From positions 434,001 to 498,000 of the forward strand of contig NZ_CP061739.1 in NCBI RefSeq assembly GCF_014770435.1: a DNA stretch of 64,000 nt, in the 5' to 3' direction. Positions 20,399 through 29,467 of this stretch are shown one piece after another. Under the pieces are notes generated by a model. It ran no database searches, was not told the DNA's origin, and saw only the letters and a program-made list of their open reading frames with translations. Origin of the DNA: Psychrobacter sp. 28M-43 (GTDB taxonomy: Bacteria > Pseudomonadota > Gammaproteobacteria > Pseudomonadales > Moraxellaceae). How positions within the stretch are numbered: position 1 is the stretch's first letter; the number at the start of each line of letters is the position of its first letter. The translations under genes were made by a program, and so were the position numbers.

Positions 20399-20752
20399 TA
20401 AATAGTAATGACCTACTAAAAAAATTAAATGTCTATTATGAGATAAATATTAAAGACAGTGTTAAAGAATCTATATAGCACCCGCTGCAACGCAATATCA
20501 GCCTTATTTAGCAAAGTTGTTTTGCGATACTGATGTCAAAATCGAACTATCGAACAATCCTTACCGCCAGACTTCGTAATAAAGTAATAGCGTGTGATAA
20601 GAACCGAAACACACGCTACCACTTATCATTAAACCTAACAAAGTTAACAAGACTGATTCAGATCATCCTTACCGATGCTTATAAGATAATAGTCACAGTC
20701 ATAAGAAAAACTGTTATCAAGCAGCGAATAAGCAAAACGTAAGGAGCGCGTT
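20399..20752. other. Intergenic stretch, AT-rich then native-like
   Basis: The first ~80 bases keep the A+T-rich character of the HNH gene. From about 20480 the composition returns to that of the chromosome, so this may be the right edge of an insert. No convincing gene, terminator or repeat was found. A 69-codon open frame at 20533-20742 has no ribosome site and no recognisable product. Confidence 0.5.
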
Positions 20753-21616
20753 ATGGCAGACAATACTAACAATAAATCTAATACTGACACCATAGACAAC
20801 AGCCAAAGCCAACAAGTACAACATCTCATCGATACCCTACAAGGCGAGCATATTGGCAAAGAAGGCGGGCAGTCTGCCATCATCTTTCGTATGGTGATGC
20901 CAGACCATCTATGTCCGTTTGGCCTCAAATCAATCGATGCGCTCAAGCACGCAGGCTACGACATCATTGATCGCCATATCACCACCCAAGATGAGAATGC
21001 ACTGGTCAAAGATACGCTTGGGGTCAAGACCACGCCGCAGACATTTATCGATGGCAAGCGTGTTGGCGGTAATGATGATCTGCAAGTATTTTTGGGCAAT
21101 CACGAACTCGAGACAGACGACGACACCACTTACGCGCCCATTATTGCGATATTTGCTGTTACCGCGCTGATGACGCTGGCATTATGCTGGGCCTTTGCCG
21201 TCAGCACCTTGTCGATACAAGCGCTTATGTGGTTTGTTGCGTTGTCTATGTGTGTATTAGCGATTAAAAAGCTTGAGGATTTAGAAGGATTTAGCACGGG
21301 ATTTTTGGGTTATGATTTATTGGCACGCCGCGTAGTACGCTATGCCTATGTTTATCCGTTTTTAGAAGCGTTTGCAGGTATTGCTATGCTTGCCGATCAA
21401 CCTTGGCTCAATTCGATTGCAGGTATCGTTGCTTTTAGCATTGGATTAGTTGGCGGAGTGTCTGTTATAAAAGCGGTCTATATCGACAAGCGCGAGCTAA
21501 AATGCGCCTGCGTCGGCGGCGATAGCAATGTGCCACTGGGAGTGATCTCCTTAACCGAAAACGTCATGATGTTCGGTATGGGTGGTTATATGCTGATTCG
21601 GGTATTTATATCATAA
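20753..21616 (+). CDS. Glutaredoxin domain fused to MauE/DoxX-like membrane domain
   Basis: The 287-residue protein begins with a polar Asn/Gln-rich segment, then a glutaredoxin-like domain (about 25-118) with PDHLCPFGLKSI (single redox Cys54; Gly57 stands where dithiol glutaredoxins have the second Cys), TTPQTFIDGKRVGG as the cis-Pro/GSH-binding region, and then four or so membrane segments (about 125-287). The last part has KCACVGGDSNVPLG (Cys251, Cys253) and SLTENVMM, as in MauE-type redox membrane proteins. A role in thiol exchange across the inner membrane is inferred. Ribosome site AAGGAGCG precedes the ATG. Confidence 0.82.
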   Translation: MADNTNNKSNTDTIDNSQSQQVQHLIDTLQGEHIGKEGGQSAIIFRMVMPDHLCPFGLKSIDALKHAGYDIIDRHITTQDENALVKDTLGVKTTPQTFIDGKRVGGNDDLQVFLGNHELETDDDTTYAPIIAIFAVTALMTLALCWAFAVSTLSIQALMWFVALSMCVLAIKKLEDLEGFSTGFLGYDLLARRVVRYAYVYPFLEAFAGIAMLADQPWLNSIAGIVAFSIGLVGGVSVIKAVYIDKRELKCACVGGDSNVPLGVISLTENVMMFGMGGYMLIRVFIS

Positions 21617-21673
21617 CGGCTGTAATGCCATCAGTGCTATGATATGGTGCCACGTGCTAAGTGAAAAACCTGT

Positions 21674-22210
21674 TTATTCTGTTATCTCACCATGCGCCTT
21701 TGCATCACCTTTCTTACCATCTGGTTGAATCACGATAGGTAATACCAACCCTTTAGCAAAGTCATCAGACAGCACATAATCATAACGACTAGCAGCGACA
21801 TCGGGCGTGGTATGAATGATAAGCGTCATCTCATTGCCGTCGGTTAGCTCATGTGAGACATAGGTTTCGCTGAGCTGATCTAACGCTTTCGATAATGCTT
21901 CGTTGCTTGCCATGCTCACCGTCAGGTTATGCTGAGCGGTCGCAGCGTCCACTTTGAAGTAATCTGCATAGTCTCGGACGTTTTGACTATCGATTGCAAA
22001 TGGATACTTATAGTTGGTAGGGTCAGCAGGCTTTTCACCGCTATCTACCAGTGACCAGTCGATGGTGTCGGCTGCTGGTGCAGATGGATCTGCTGCTGTC
22101 TCCGTAGTTTGCTCAGTGGCATCGACAGAATCGGTAGCGTTATCGCAGCCTGTCAGCGCCCACATGCTTGCCGTTGCAATTACCATCATACTTATCAGAC
22201 GCTTTGCCAT
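21674..22210 (-). CDS. Small lipoprotein, function unknown
   Basis: From the ATG at 22210 the protein has 178 residues with a signal peptide MAKRLISMMVIATASMWALTGC ending in the lipobox LTGC; it should be an acylated envelope lipoprotein. After the Cys comes a Thr/Ala/Asp-rich linker and a globular part with no family I recognise (YKYPFAIDSQNVRDYADYFKV). An upstream in-frame ATG at 22237 is possible, but AAAGGG sits just ahead of 22210 and the signal peptide fits that start. It faces the glutaredoxin-MauE gene tail to tail. Confidence 0.8.
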   Translation of the reverse strand: MAKRLISMMVIATASMWALTGCDNATDSVDATEQTTETAADPSAPAADTIDWSLVDSGEKPADPTNYKYPFAIDSQNVRDYADYFKVDAATAQHNLTVSMASNEALSKALDQLSETYVSHELTDGNEMTLIIHTTPDVAASRYDYVLSDDFAKGLVLPIVIQPDGKKGDAKAHGEITE

Positions 22211-22313
22211 CGAGTTACCCTTTTGATTGTTGGTCATGATTGATTTGCTCTATCTGCTATTTTGACAGCTTTCTTTGTGCTTCTCTAGCGAAATACATTA
22301 GATGGCAAGTTTT

Positions 22314-22426
22314 GATATAGTCCAATCCTCTATAAAAGAATGACAGCGTTAACCTCGCTTGCAGTATCACAATGATTACTGCGCTCGGCTGCCTTGTAAT
22401 ACTTTTAAATTGAATCAACTATATAG
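22314..22426. repeat. Interspersed palindromic repeat, copy 4
   Basis: The copy starts gatatagtccaatc and ends gaatcaactatatag, which are imperfect inverted repeats. Inside, ataaaagaatgacag faces ttgtaatactttta. Core acagcgttaacctcg is at 22343-22357, identical to copies 1 and 3. It lies upstream of the minus-strand lipoprotein gene. Confidence 0.85.
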
Positions 22427-22528
22427 TCAAGTCTATATAAATCCGCTATATCGTCATCCTTGCTAAGCATACTAATGTATAACTTGCACTCGGTTTCCTT
22501 GTATCGAGATTATATTGAACTGACTATA
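22422..22528. repeat. Interspersed palindromic repeat, copy 5 (degenerate, joined to copy 4)
   Basis: The left half is worn, but the right half aacttgcactcggtttccttgtat clearly matches in two overlapping blocks the family pattern, and the ends atagtcaag and ttgaactgactat are inverted repeats. It shares its first bases atagtc with the end of copy 4, so the two copies abut head to tail. Confidence 0.7.
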
Positions 22529-22591
22529 CAACCGTCTATCTGATGCTGATTTCCATAGCCATCTTTATACGCGTATCAAACGAACACGCAT

Positions 22592-22625
22592 AAAAAAGCA
22601 GCCACTATTTAATGACTGCTTTTTG
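22592..22625. terminator. Terminator, minus-strand lipoprotein gene
   Basis: AAAAAGCAG and CTGCTTTTT pair around a loop of about 15 bases and are A/T-run flanked. It lies about 50 bases beyond the stop of the gene at 22674-23084 on its downstream side. Confidence 0.65.
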
Positions 22626-22673
22626 TCTATTACGACTATTTGTCTATTACGATATGAGCATACCTATAACTGG

Positions 22674-23084
22674 TTAGATTTGGCAGTTTACTTGGTATTC
22701 TTTACCGTCAGCCCACTTCATCGCAAAGATACCTTTGTCACCTTTCATGTGCCATGCATAGACGACTTCTGGGTTTGAATCATTTACATAGCTTGCGACT
22801 TCGCCTTTCACTTTACCGTTTAGAATAATTGGCTGCTCGGCCCATTTTACTTTTGGCAAGGTAGCGTTGAGCATCACTTGTTCTTTATTGATAGATTGCT
22901 TTGCCATGATTTTGCTGTCATCGGTACAGGTGTATGGTGCTGGTGCCATACGATCATAGGCAGCGGTTACTTTTTCTGGAACTGGCGTATCAGTTGCATC
23001 TGGGGTAGTTGGTGCGGTAGTCGCACAAGCGCTCAATAGGGCAAGAACTGGTAGGGTGGTCGCAATTTTAGTTATCATTTTCAT
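22674..23084 (-). CDS. Small lipoprotein, function unknown
   Basis: From the ATG at 23084 the protein has 136 residues. MKMITKIATTLPVLALLSACA is a lipoprotein signal with lipobox LSAC. A Thr/Pro/Asp linker follows, then a domain with APYTCTDDSKIMAKQ, KVKWAEQPIILNGKVKG and a final EYQVNC; the pair of Cys residues could form a disulfide. It resembles small membrane-bound lysozyme-inhibitor (MliC-like) proteins in size and Cys layout, but I am not sure. A TTG further upstream (23096) overlaps the ribosome site GGAGAG and is not the start. Confidence 0.78.
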   Translation of the reverse strand: MKMITKIATTLPVLALLSACATTAPTTPDATDTPVPEKVTAAYDRMAPAPYTCTDDSKIMAKQSINKEQVMLNATLPKVKWAEQPIILNGKVKGEVASYVNDSNPEVVYAWHMKGDKGIFAMKWADGKEYQVNCQI

Positions 23085-23164
23085 AGTGCTCTCCAAAGCT
23101 TTTTACTAGTGTTATTTACTTGTTCTTAATGATGCGTTTAGCATATGAGGGTTATAGTAGCGAA

Positions 23165-23197
23165 AACGAACCATTTCAATGTTAGAAATTGTTCGTT
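23165..23197. promoter_or_regulatory. Inverted repeat upstream of minus-strand lipoprotein gene
   Basis: AACGAACCATTTC and GAAATTGTTCGTT are inverted repeats with 12 of 13 positions pairing and a 7-base gap. The centre is about 95 bases upstream of the lipoprotein ATG at 23084, so it may be an operator or a 5'-leader hairpin. Confidence 0.45.
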
Positions 23198-23306
23198 ACC
23201 TGTTAGCTTCGTTACCCAACCGCTGTCTAATGTAACTTGCAATTTGCGACAGGGTGAAAAGTAAGTCGTATTAATTATGAGATGCGCAACTATAAAATTA
23301 GCGCAT

Positions 23307-23349
23307 AAAAAAGCGCCTATCAACGAGTGACTGATAGGCGCTTTTTTTT
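23307..23349. terminator. Terminator, minus-strand ygiQ-like gene
   Basis: AAAAAGCGCCTATCA and TGATAGGCGCTTTTT form a long perfect stem with a short loop, flanked by A- and T-runs. It lies about 60 bases beyond the 3' end of the radical SAM gene and reads well on both strands. Confidence 0.88.
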
Positions 23350-23410
23350 ACTTAACACGCTCTAGATAGAGCATGTATTTTTATACTATGAACATTACTT
23401 GCTATAAACA

Positions 23411-25873
23411 CTACTTGGTTTTGCGCGGTGGTAGACCAGTATGCTGCGTTTGGAAATTACCTTTGCTGACTTTCTTTTTACTATTTTTACCGACAGCATT
23501 TTTACCCGCTGCACCTTTAGCTGACACACTGTTGTTTGACGAGCCATTACTACGCTTCACTGAGTCATTGCCAACACGGCTATTCTTTTTGCGCGCTGAC
23601 TGATAAGTATCTTGCGCGGCATCACGCCCTTCTAAACTGGCGTTAAATGGTGGAATCAAGCAACCACGATTTTTACCAATTAAGTCACTACGACCCATGT
23701 CTTGTAGGGCTTTACGTAGTAATACCCAGTTTTTTGGATCATGATAGCGTAAGAACGCTTTATGCAGTTTGCGCTGCTTGCCAGACTTGACGATATCCAT
23801 GTCACCTTCATCACGGCTGACCTTATGTAGCGGATCTTTGTGCGTGTGATACATGGTAGTCGCGGTCGCCATTGGGCTTGGATAAAACGCCTGTACTTGG
23901 TCAGCACGGTAGCCATTACTTTTGAGCCAAAGGGCAAGGTTCATCATATCTTCATCTTTGGTGCCCGGGTGGGCCGCGATGAAGTAAGGAATCAGATATT
24001 GCTCTTTGCCCGCTTCTTGGCTGAACTGCTCAAACATGGCTTTGAACTGATCATAACTGCCCATGCCCGGCTTCATCATCTTCGATAGCACGCCTTCTTC
24101 AGAGTGCTCAGGCGCAATCTTGAGATAACCACCGACGTGATGACTGACTAACTCTTTCACATATTCAGGATCTTTTACTGCCAAGTCATAACGCAAGCCT
24201 GAAGCAATCAGGATTTTTTTCACGCCTTTGATATCACGCGCTTTGCGATATAGCTTGGTCAAGTTACTGTGATCGGTAATTAGGTTTTCACAGACATCAG
24301 GATAGACACAAGACGGCTTACGGCAGTTCTTCTCAATCGTTTCATCTTTACAGCTGAGGCGATACATGTTGGCAGTCGGGCCGCCAAGATCAGATATCAC
24401 ACCAGTAAAGTTCGGAGCGGTATCACGAATCGCTTCTACTTCGCGCAAGATTGAATCTTCTGAACGGCTTTGGATAATACGGCCTTCATGCTCAGTGATC
24501 GAGCAGAAGGTACAACCACCAAAACAGCCGCGCATGATATTGACCGAAAATTTGATCATGTCATAAGCAGGGATGCGCGCATCGCCATAGCTTGGATGCG
24601 GCAACCGTGCGTACGGCAAGTCAAACACATAATCCATCTCTTCTGTCGAGAGTGGCACTGGTGGTGGATTGAGCCAAACGTCGATAGAAGTATACGAGTT
24701 ACCAGCACCGCTGCTATGACGCTGTACAAGCGCACGGGCATTACCTGGATTGGTCTCTAAATGCAGGATACGACTCGCATGGGCATAGAGCACAGGGTCA
24801 GATTTGACATGCTCGTAGTCAGGCAGACGAATCACTGTCTTTTCACGTGGTGGCATTTTTAGCTTATGCTTACGTGCCGTCATTGGCTTATCAAAGCCGC
24901 GCATTTGTACCACTTGCGTCTCTTCATCGACTTGTTCAGCGTTGATAATTTTATTAGCAACTGGTTCTGCGACAAAACCCTGATATTGCGATGACATAGA
25001 TGAAGGCATGGCTTGGCCAACAGGCGAGTCCGATGGTTTGTTCTGCTCAATTGAACAGCTATCAACGTCTTCGGTCATTACATAAGGGTTGATGATTGGA
25101 TCGACACGGCCAACGGTATCGACATCGTTACTCGCGACCTCGGTCATGTCTTCTTGCCAATGACGACGAGTCGGGGTCAATAAATAAGCCGTACCACGCA
25201 ATTTGCTCATTTGCTCAAAGCTATAGCCTTTAGACAGACCATGTACCACATCGACGATCGCACGTTCAGCATTACCATATAATAAGACATCAGCACGCGC
25301 ATCCAACAAGATACTACGGCGCACTTTGTCTGACCAGTAATCATAATGGGCGATACGGCGTAAGCTACCTTCAATACCGCCCAAAATAATAGGCACATCA
25401 GGATAGGCTTCACGGCAGCGCTGGCTATAGACGATAGCTGCGCGGTCAGGGCGTTTGTTTGCCACGTTGCCCGGAGAGTAAGCATCATCGCTACGGATTT
25501 TACGGTCGGCGGTATAGCGGTTGATCATGCTGTCCATGTTGCCCGCGGTCACGCCATAAGCATAGACAGGTTTGCCAAGTTCCATAAAGGCGTCTTTGCT
25601 CTTCCAATCTGGCTGAGCGATGATACCAACACGGAAGCCCTGCGACTCTAATAGACGACCGATGATGGCCATACCAAAGCTTGGATGATCGACATAAGCA
25701 TCACCTGAGATGATGATGACGTCACAAGCATCCCAGCCTAGATCGTCCATCTCTTTGCGGCTCATCGGCAGATAAGGCGCCGGCTCGTAGCAGCTCGCCC
25801 AGTGTTTGTCATAATCATAAAGTGGCTTGGTGCCTTGTTTAAAGGCAGTGCGGGCGATGGTATCGGCAGACAT
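23411..25873 (-). CDS. YgiQ family radical SAM protein
   Basis: The 820-residue protein belongs to the YgiQ/UPF0313 radical SAM family. The cluster motif [14 protein letters not shown] gives the three cluster ligands Cys450, Cys454 and Cys457. The N-terminal third has the B12-binding-like segment [20 protein letters not shown], and [20 protein letters not shown] is a family hallmark. The C-terminus is a long basic Ser/Lys/Asn-rich tail. The function of this family is not established. About 70 residues (near 245-330) between the N-terminal and SAM parts look like a low-complexity insertion. The start ATG 25873 follows AGGTCCGCCC. Confidence 0.9.
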   Translation of the reverse strand: MSADTIARTAFKQGTKPLYDYDKHWASCYEPAPYLPMSRKEMDDLGWDACDVIIISGDAYVDHPSFGMAIIGRLLESQGFRVGIIAQPDWKSKDAFMELGKPVYAYGVTAGNMDSMINRYTADRKIRSDDAYSPGNVANKRPDRAAIVYSQRCREAYPDVPIILGGIEGSLRRIAHYDYWSDKVRRSILLDARADVLLYGNAERAIVDVVHGLSKGYSFEQMSKLRGTAYLLTPTRRHWQEDMTEVASNDVDTVGRVDPIINPYVMTEDVDSCSIEQNKPSDSPVGQAMPSSMSSQYQGFVAEPVANKIINAEQVDEETQVVQMRGFDKPMTARKHKLKMPPREKTVIRLPDYEHVKSDPVLYAHASRILHLETNPGNARALVQRHSSGAGNSYTSIDVWLNPPPVPLSTEEMDYVFDLPYARLPHPSYGDARIPAYDMIKFSVNIMRGCFGGCTFCSITEHEGRIIQSRSEDSILREVEAIRDTAPNFTGVISDLGGPTANMYRLSCKDETIEKNCRKPSCVYPDVCENLITDHSNLTKLYRKARDIKGVKKILIASGLRYDLAVKDPEYVKELVSHHVGGYLKIAPEHSEEGVLSKMMKPGMGSYDQFKAMFEQFSQEAGKEQYLIPYFIAAHPGTKDEDMMNLALWLKSNGYRADQVQAFYPSPMATATTMYHTHKDPLHKVSRDEGDMDIVKSGKQRKLHKAFLRYHDPKNWVLLRKALQDMGRSDLIGKNRGCLIPPFNASLEGRDAAQDTYQSARKKNSRVGNDSVKRSNGSSNNSVSAKGAAGKNAVGKNSKKKVSKGNFQTQHTGLPPRKTK

Positions 25874-26266
25874 GGGCGGACCTGTTAATTAGAAAAATGG
25901 CACTAAAAATACAGCCCTTATTACCCAATGATAATAAAGGCGAATTTAAAAGCGCTCATTTTAACATGAATCGCCTTCACTATGCGACCTATTCTATGAT
26001 GGGAGATTGCCGATAAGTTATTGATAGCGTGAGATAAACTACTCAAGCAAAGTAAGCTATCCGCACAGCAAAATAATGGCAAAAACAGTCTAGACAGAAC
26101 AGTCACATTATCAGTTCAATCAAACTTACTTCCAACAATCATTCTCTACCCTAGTTCAATTTATAGCTACATCCTCGCAAACGTAATAGTCAAAATACTG
26201 ATTTATCTGATACTGGTCATTTGTTTTCTTACATTTAAGACTTACTTCAATTTCTAATGATAGGTT
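25874..26266. other. Intergenic stretch upstream of amt
   Basis: This AT-rich stretch lies between divergent ygiQ-like and amt genes. It contains the ygiQ-like promoter region and probably upstream activator sites for the sigma-54 promoter at 26267. No perfect NtrC palindrome was found by eye. Confidence 0.5.
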
Positions 26267-26283
26267 TTGGCACAGGTTTTGCT
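26267..26283 (+). promoter_or_regulatory. Sigma-54 (RpoN) promoter for amt
   Basis: TTGGCAC at 26267-26273, five bases, then TTGCT at 26279-26283 matches the -24/-12 consensus TTGGCAC-N5-TTGCW at every defined position. It points toward amt, whose ATG is 92 bases downstream. RpoN/NtrC control of ammonium transporter genes under nitrogen limitation is well established in proteobacteria. Confidence 0.85.
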
Positions 26284-26374
26284 CCACCCTTATTAGGGCT
26301 TATTTGTGTGCATTAATGAGTAAAAATAGTGCACCGATAAAATTTGAACGGCTAGATAAGTGTTTGGAGATAAA

Positions 26375-27763
26375 ATGAGAACATCATCTGTTGGACTGGA
26401 CACGATAAAGACATTACCAAAACTATTAAAATCATCACTAAGTAGTAGGCTGATGCTAAGTATATTATCGTTTGCAACGATGGGTAGCGCTCAAGCCGCT
26501 GAGACTGACACATTGACCGTGGCACAGCTGCTCGAATATCAAAATATCGCTTGGATTATCTGGGGCGGGGTATTGGTGTTCTTTATGCAGGCAGGCTTTG
26601 CTCTACTTGAGAGCGGTTCAGTACGCGCAAAGAATGCGGTAAACGTGATGATGAAAAACTATACCGATATGTGTATCGGTGGTCTGGCGTTCTACTTAGT
26701 TGGTTTTGGGCTAATGATGGGTACTAATAATTCAGGCTTTGTCGGTACGGATCATTTTATGCCAGTCGCGTTGTCCAATATGGACTGGGCGTTGATGTTC
26801 TTTCAGATGATGTTTGCAGCGACAGCAGTGACCATTGCTAGTGGTGCGATGGCAGAGCGCGTCTCCTTTATTGGTTATGCAGTTGCCGCCTGTTTGATTT
26901 GTTTGTTTATCTACCCTGTGTTTGCTAGTTGGGTGTGGGGTGGTTACTTTGGTGGTACAGGCTGGCTAGCTGAGCTTGGCTTTATTGATTTTGCTGGGTC
27001 TACTGTCGTGCATTCTATCGGTGGTTGGTTGGCCTTGGCAGGCATCTTAGTCATTGGTCCAAGGTTGGGCCGCTTCGCACCTGATGGTACGCCAAGACTC
27101 ATCGCAGGGCATAACATGACGTTGTTAGCGCTTGGTGGATTTATCTTATGGTTCGGCTGGTTCGGCTTCAATGCTGGATCGACCTTATCTATCACTGGCA
27201 ATATTGGCTTAATCGCAGTCAATACTTTTGTCGCAGCAGTCAGTGCGGTGGTGAGCTACATGCTGATCTCCCGATCGCTCAACAAAGCCATTTTACTGAG
27301 CGATAGTGTTAATGCCAGCTTGATTGGTCTGGTATCGATTACTGCAGGTTGTGCGACCACAACGCCTGTCTTTGCCATTATTATCGGTGCGGTCGCTTCA
27401 GTGGTGTATATCTTATCGGCGCAAGCGCTATTAAAATTCAAAGTAGACGATGTGGTCTCGGCAGTGGCAGTACATGGCTTTGGCGGGGCATGGGGTACGC
27501 TCGCTGCAGGATTATTTTATACAGGAGATTTGTTTAACTTATCGCGGCTTGGCGTACAAGCGCTTGGCGTCGGCGTGGCATTAGGCTGGGGACTGGGACT
27601 GGGTCTAGTGATGTATAAGCTGATCGATTTAAGCTTTGGGTTAAAAGCAAGCCGCTTACATGAGCAGCGTGGCCTTGATTATACCGAGCATGCAGAGCTT
27701 GGTTACCCTGAGTTTCAGAAACAAATGTTTGATTCAAAGAGTTTAACCGAGCGGCATTTATAG
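26375..27763 (+). CDS. amt: Ammonium transporter Amt
   Basis: The protein (462 residues from ATG 26375) moves ammonium/ammonia across the inner membrane. An N-terminal signal-like segment ending in MGSAQAA precedes eleven or so membrane helices. Family motifs: FFMQAGFALLESGSVRAKN (near residue 60), GGWLALAGILVIGPRLGRF (near 222), FGWFGFNAGSTLSIT and AVHGFGGAWGTLAAGLF, which holds the second pore histidine (the first is HSIGG). The apparent start at 26360 is a GTG inside the ribosome site GGAGAT, so 26375 is preferred. No glnK gene follows; instead an unknown gene starts 10 bases on. Confidence 0.93.
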   Translation: MRTSSVGLDTIKTLPKLLKSSLSSRLMLSILSFATMGSAQAAETDTLTVAQLLEYQNIAWIIWGGVLVFFMQAGFALLESGSVRAKNAVNVMMKNYTDMCIGGLAFYLVGFGLMMGTNNSGFVGTDHFMPVALSNMDWALMFFQMMFAATAVTIASGAMAERVSFIGYAVAACLICLFIYPVFASWVWGGYFGGTGWLAELGFIDFAGSTVVHSIGGWLALAGILVIGPRLGRFAPDGTPRLIAGHNMTLLALGGFILWFGWFGFNAGSTLSITGNIGLIAVNTFVAAVSAVVSYMLISRSLNKAILLSDSVNASLIGLVSITAGCATTTPVFAIIIGAVASVVYILSAQALLKFKVDDVVSAVAVHGFGGAWGTLAAGLFYTGDLFNLSRLGVQALGVGVALGWGLGLGLVMYKLIDLSFGLKASRLHEQRGLDYTEHAELGYPEFQKQMFDSKSLTERHL

Positions 27764-27773
27764 GAGAGAGCTG

Positions 27774-28415
27774 ATGAATATTGATACTCAATCCGTAGAC
27801 CAAGCTGTGACTGCGATGGCAGAAGTGCTTGCCGATTATCTACATCCTGAAGAGGTGCGGCTGCTTAAATCACAGTGGCAGCGATACTCGACTGTCTCCG
27901 TAAAAATGATGCAACAGTGCGTCTTGGATGCGACAAGGCGCTATCCTGAGCTGCAAGCTTATAAGTCTGATATTAGGAAAGGCTTTTGGGCTACGTTGCA
28001 AGCGGATAGTCAGCAGACAGTAGAGTCTGGCAGTCACAATGATCACAATAGCCATAATGAAACAGTCAAAGCGCCAGTCCCTGTCTCTGAGTTGGTTTTG
28101 GCATTTTATACTGTCATAGAAGCACTGCGCAGTCAGCTATCAGAAACAGAAAGTCGCAACCTATTTCTGACCATGCACCAAACTGTTTCGCAAGAGCGCA
28201 CCTTCAAAGGGCATAGCCTTAACATCAGTCAGTTTTTAGAAGGCAATCGCCCGTCTGTACCTGATAACGAGCATCTGTTAAATAATTTGATGCAGCTGGC
28301 TTATGTATGCTTATGTGATGTTGCAGGCCCTGTCGAAGCAGATGAGATGATGTTTCGAGCGGCAGAGAAGGCGAAACAAAACTACCCGAAAACACTGGTC
28401 GAAAAGTTATTCTAA
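27774..28415 (+). CDS. Protein of unknown function, co-transcribed with amt
   Basis: The 213-residue soluble, helical, acidic protein is not one I recognise. It has an N-terminal helix-rich part (AVTAMAEVLADYLHPEEVRLL), a His/Asn-rich patch (SHNDHNSHNE near residue 86-95) and a C-terminal helical part (LAYVCLCDVAGPVEADEMMF). It starts 10 bases after the amt stop behind AGGAGAGAG, so it is almost certainly in the same operon and under the same sigma-54 promoter. A role in nitrogen sensing or in Amt regulation is a guess from position only. The HxxxxHxxH-like patch could bind metal. Confidence 0.75.
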   Translation: MNIDTQSVDQAVTAMAEVLADYLHPEEVRLLKSQWQRYSTVSVKMMQQCVLDATRRYPELQAYKSDIRKGFWATLQADSQQTVESGSHNDHNSHNETVKAPVPVSELVLAFYTVIEALRSQLSETESRNLFLTMHQTVSQERTFKGHSLNISQFLEGNRPSVPDNEHLLNNLMQLAYVCLCDVAGPVEADEMMFRAAEKAKQNYPKTLVEKLF

Positions 28416-28425
28416 GATATGAAGC

Positions 28426-28471
28426 AGGCACGTTACGGTTGAGTACGCAATACCTTTCGATAACGTGCCTT
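28426..28471. terminator. Possible terminator or RNA hairpin after the amt operon
   Basis: AGGCACGTTA and TAACGTGCCT are perfect 10-base inverted repeats separated by about 25 bases. No clean T-run follows, so it may be a rho-dependent end or a stabilising hairpin instead of a classic terminator. Confidence 0.45.
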
Positions 28472-28548
28472 ATATAAAGGGGCTTTTATAAAGTAGCTTT
28501 CATGGTGTACCTTGATACTAGACGATGAGTAGTCTAATAGTTAGCTAT

Positions 28549-29306
28549 TTAATCTAATAACTGAAGCGGGAAAGTAACCACGTCAAAGGCGAGGGCAAAG
28601 GGTAGCAATACTAGCTTTTGTGCGCCATTTGGACCGCTACGAGTGACGACATCTTGCTGAGTCTGTGTATAGAAGCTCACCGTATATGGCTTGGTCAGTG
28701 CGCGATAGTTTGACTGAATCAAACCTAAGTTATTAACTTGCGGATAGATAGCGCCTTTGACAGGAACGCTAAAACAAAAACGCTGAGCATTGATACGTTG
28801 ATCGCTCGCTGAGGTGCACTCTTTACCGTTATTTTGCAAAAAGAACTGATAGTCTGAGCGCCCAAATTCATCTTTTAATTTGGCATAAGACAGTTTCATT
28901 TCACCTTGGAAGTACCCATCATTATTGGGTACGTGAAAGCTCATTTCGTTATCCACTTGAATATTTTTTTGCGTGAGATTACTCAGTAAGTTCACCATTT
29001 CTGTCCCACCTTGGGTGAGGACGTAGCTGTTTTTTTCTCCTACGATAACCATTGACGCGTTTGGCATTTTTGGTAACGCCTGCGCAGGACGACCAAAAGC
29101 AACAATTTGATCTTCAGACAGTATTTGCTTCGTTGTATTCGTAGTGACATGCCCGCTATTGTCTAACAATGAGCTAGTCGCACAGCCTGAGCTGGCTAGT
29201 ACCGCGGCAAACAAAGCGCCTGCTATCACCTTTTTGAATTTAATGGGTTTAATGGTTTTAGTGACGCTTTCATATTCTTGTTAGTAGCGTTTGTATGGTC
29301 AGTCAT
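28549..29306 (-). pseudogene. Envelope lipoprotein gene, apparently frameshifted near its start
   Basis: The main frame (28549-29229, 226 residues from a GTG) begins right at the hydrophobic core of a lipoprotein signal, IAGALFAAVLASSGC, with no basic n-region and no ribosome site. Overlapping it in another frame, ATG 29306 has a good site (AAGGAAG) and encodes MTDHTNATNKNMKASLKPLN, then LNSK, stopping at 29226-29228. Adding one A to the A-run at 29231-29235 would join both as ...SKKVIAGALFAAVLASSGC, a textbook signal peptide. So the gene is probably 29306-28549 with a one-base deletion: a true mutation, a phase-variable tract, a -1 frameshift site or a sequencing error. The mature lipoprotein has no family I recognise. 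Confidence 0.7.
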
Positions 29307-29467
29307 GATTAGGCTTCCTTGTCTAAAAAATAGGCTTATGAATCAGCTATTAGAATTTAATTTCCATCGAACGTTTAACGATATCGTAAAGGGTTTAGAA
29401 GCAACTTAGCTACTCATCATCCATTGTCATATGATAGGCAACTTCAGCTTAAACTGATTAATTATAA

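Noticed and set aside
20533..20742. 69-codon open frame before the glutaredoxin-MauE gene
   Set aside because: Arg/Lys/Thr-rich without ribosome site; probably the promoter region of the next gene.
29229..29229. GTG at 29229 as genuine start of the lipoprotein
   Set aside because: It lacks a ribosome site and a basic n-region; the upstream ATG with a good site and one-base shift explains the data better, though it is not proven.
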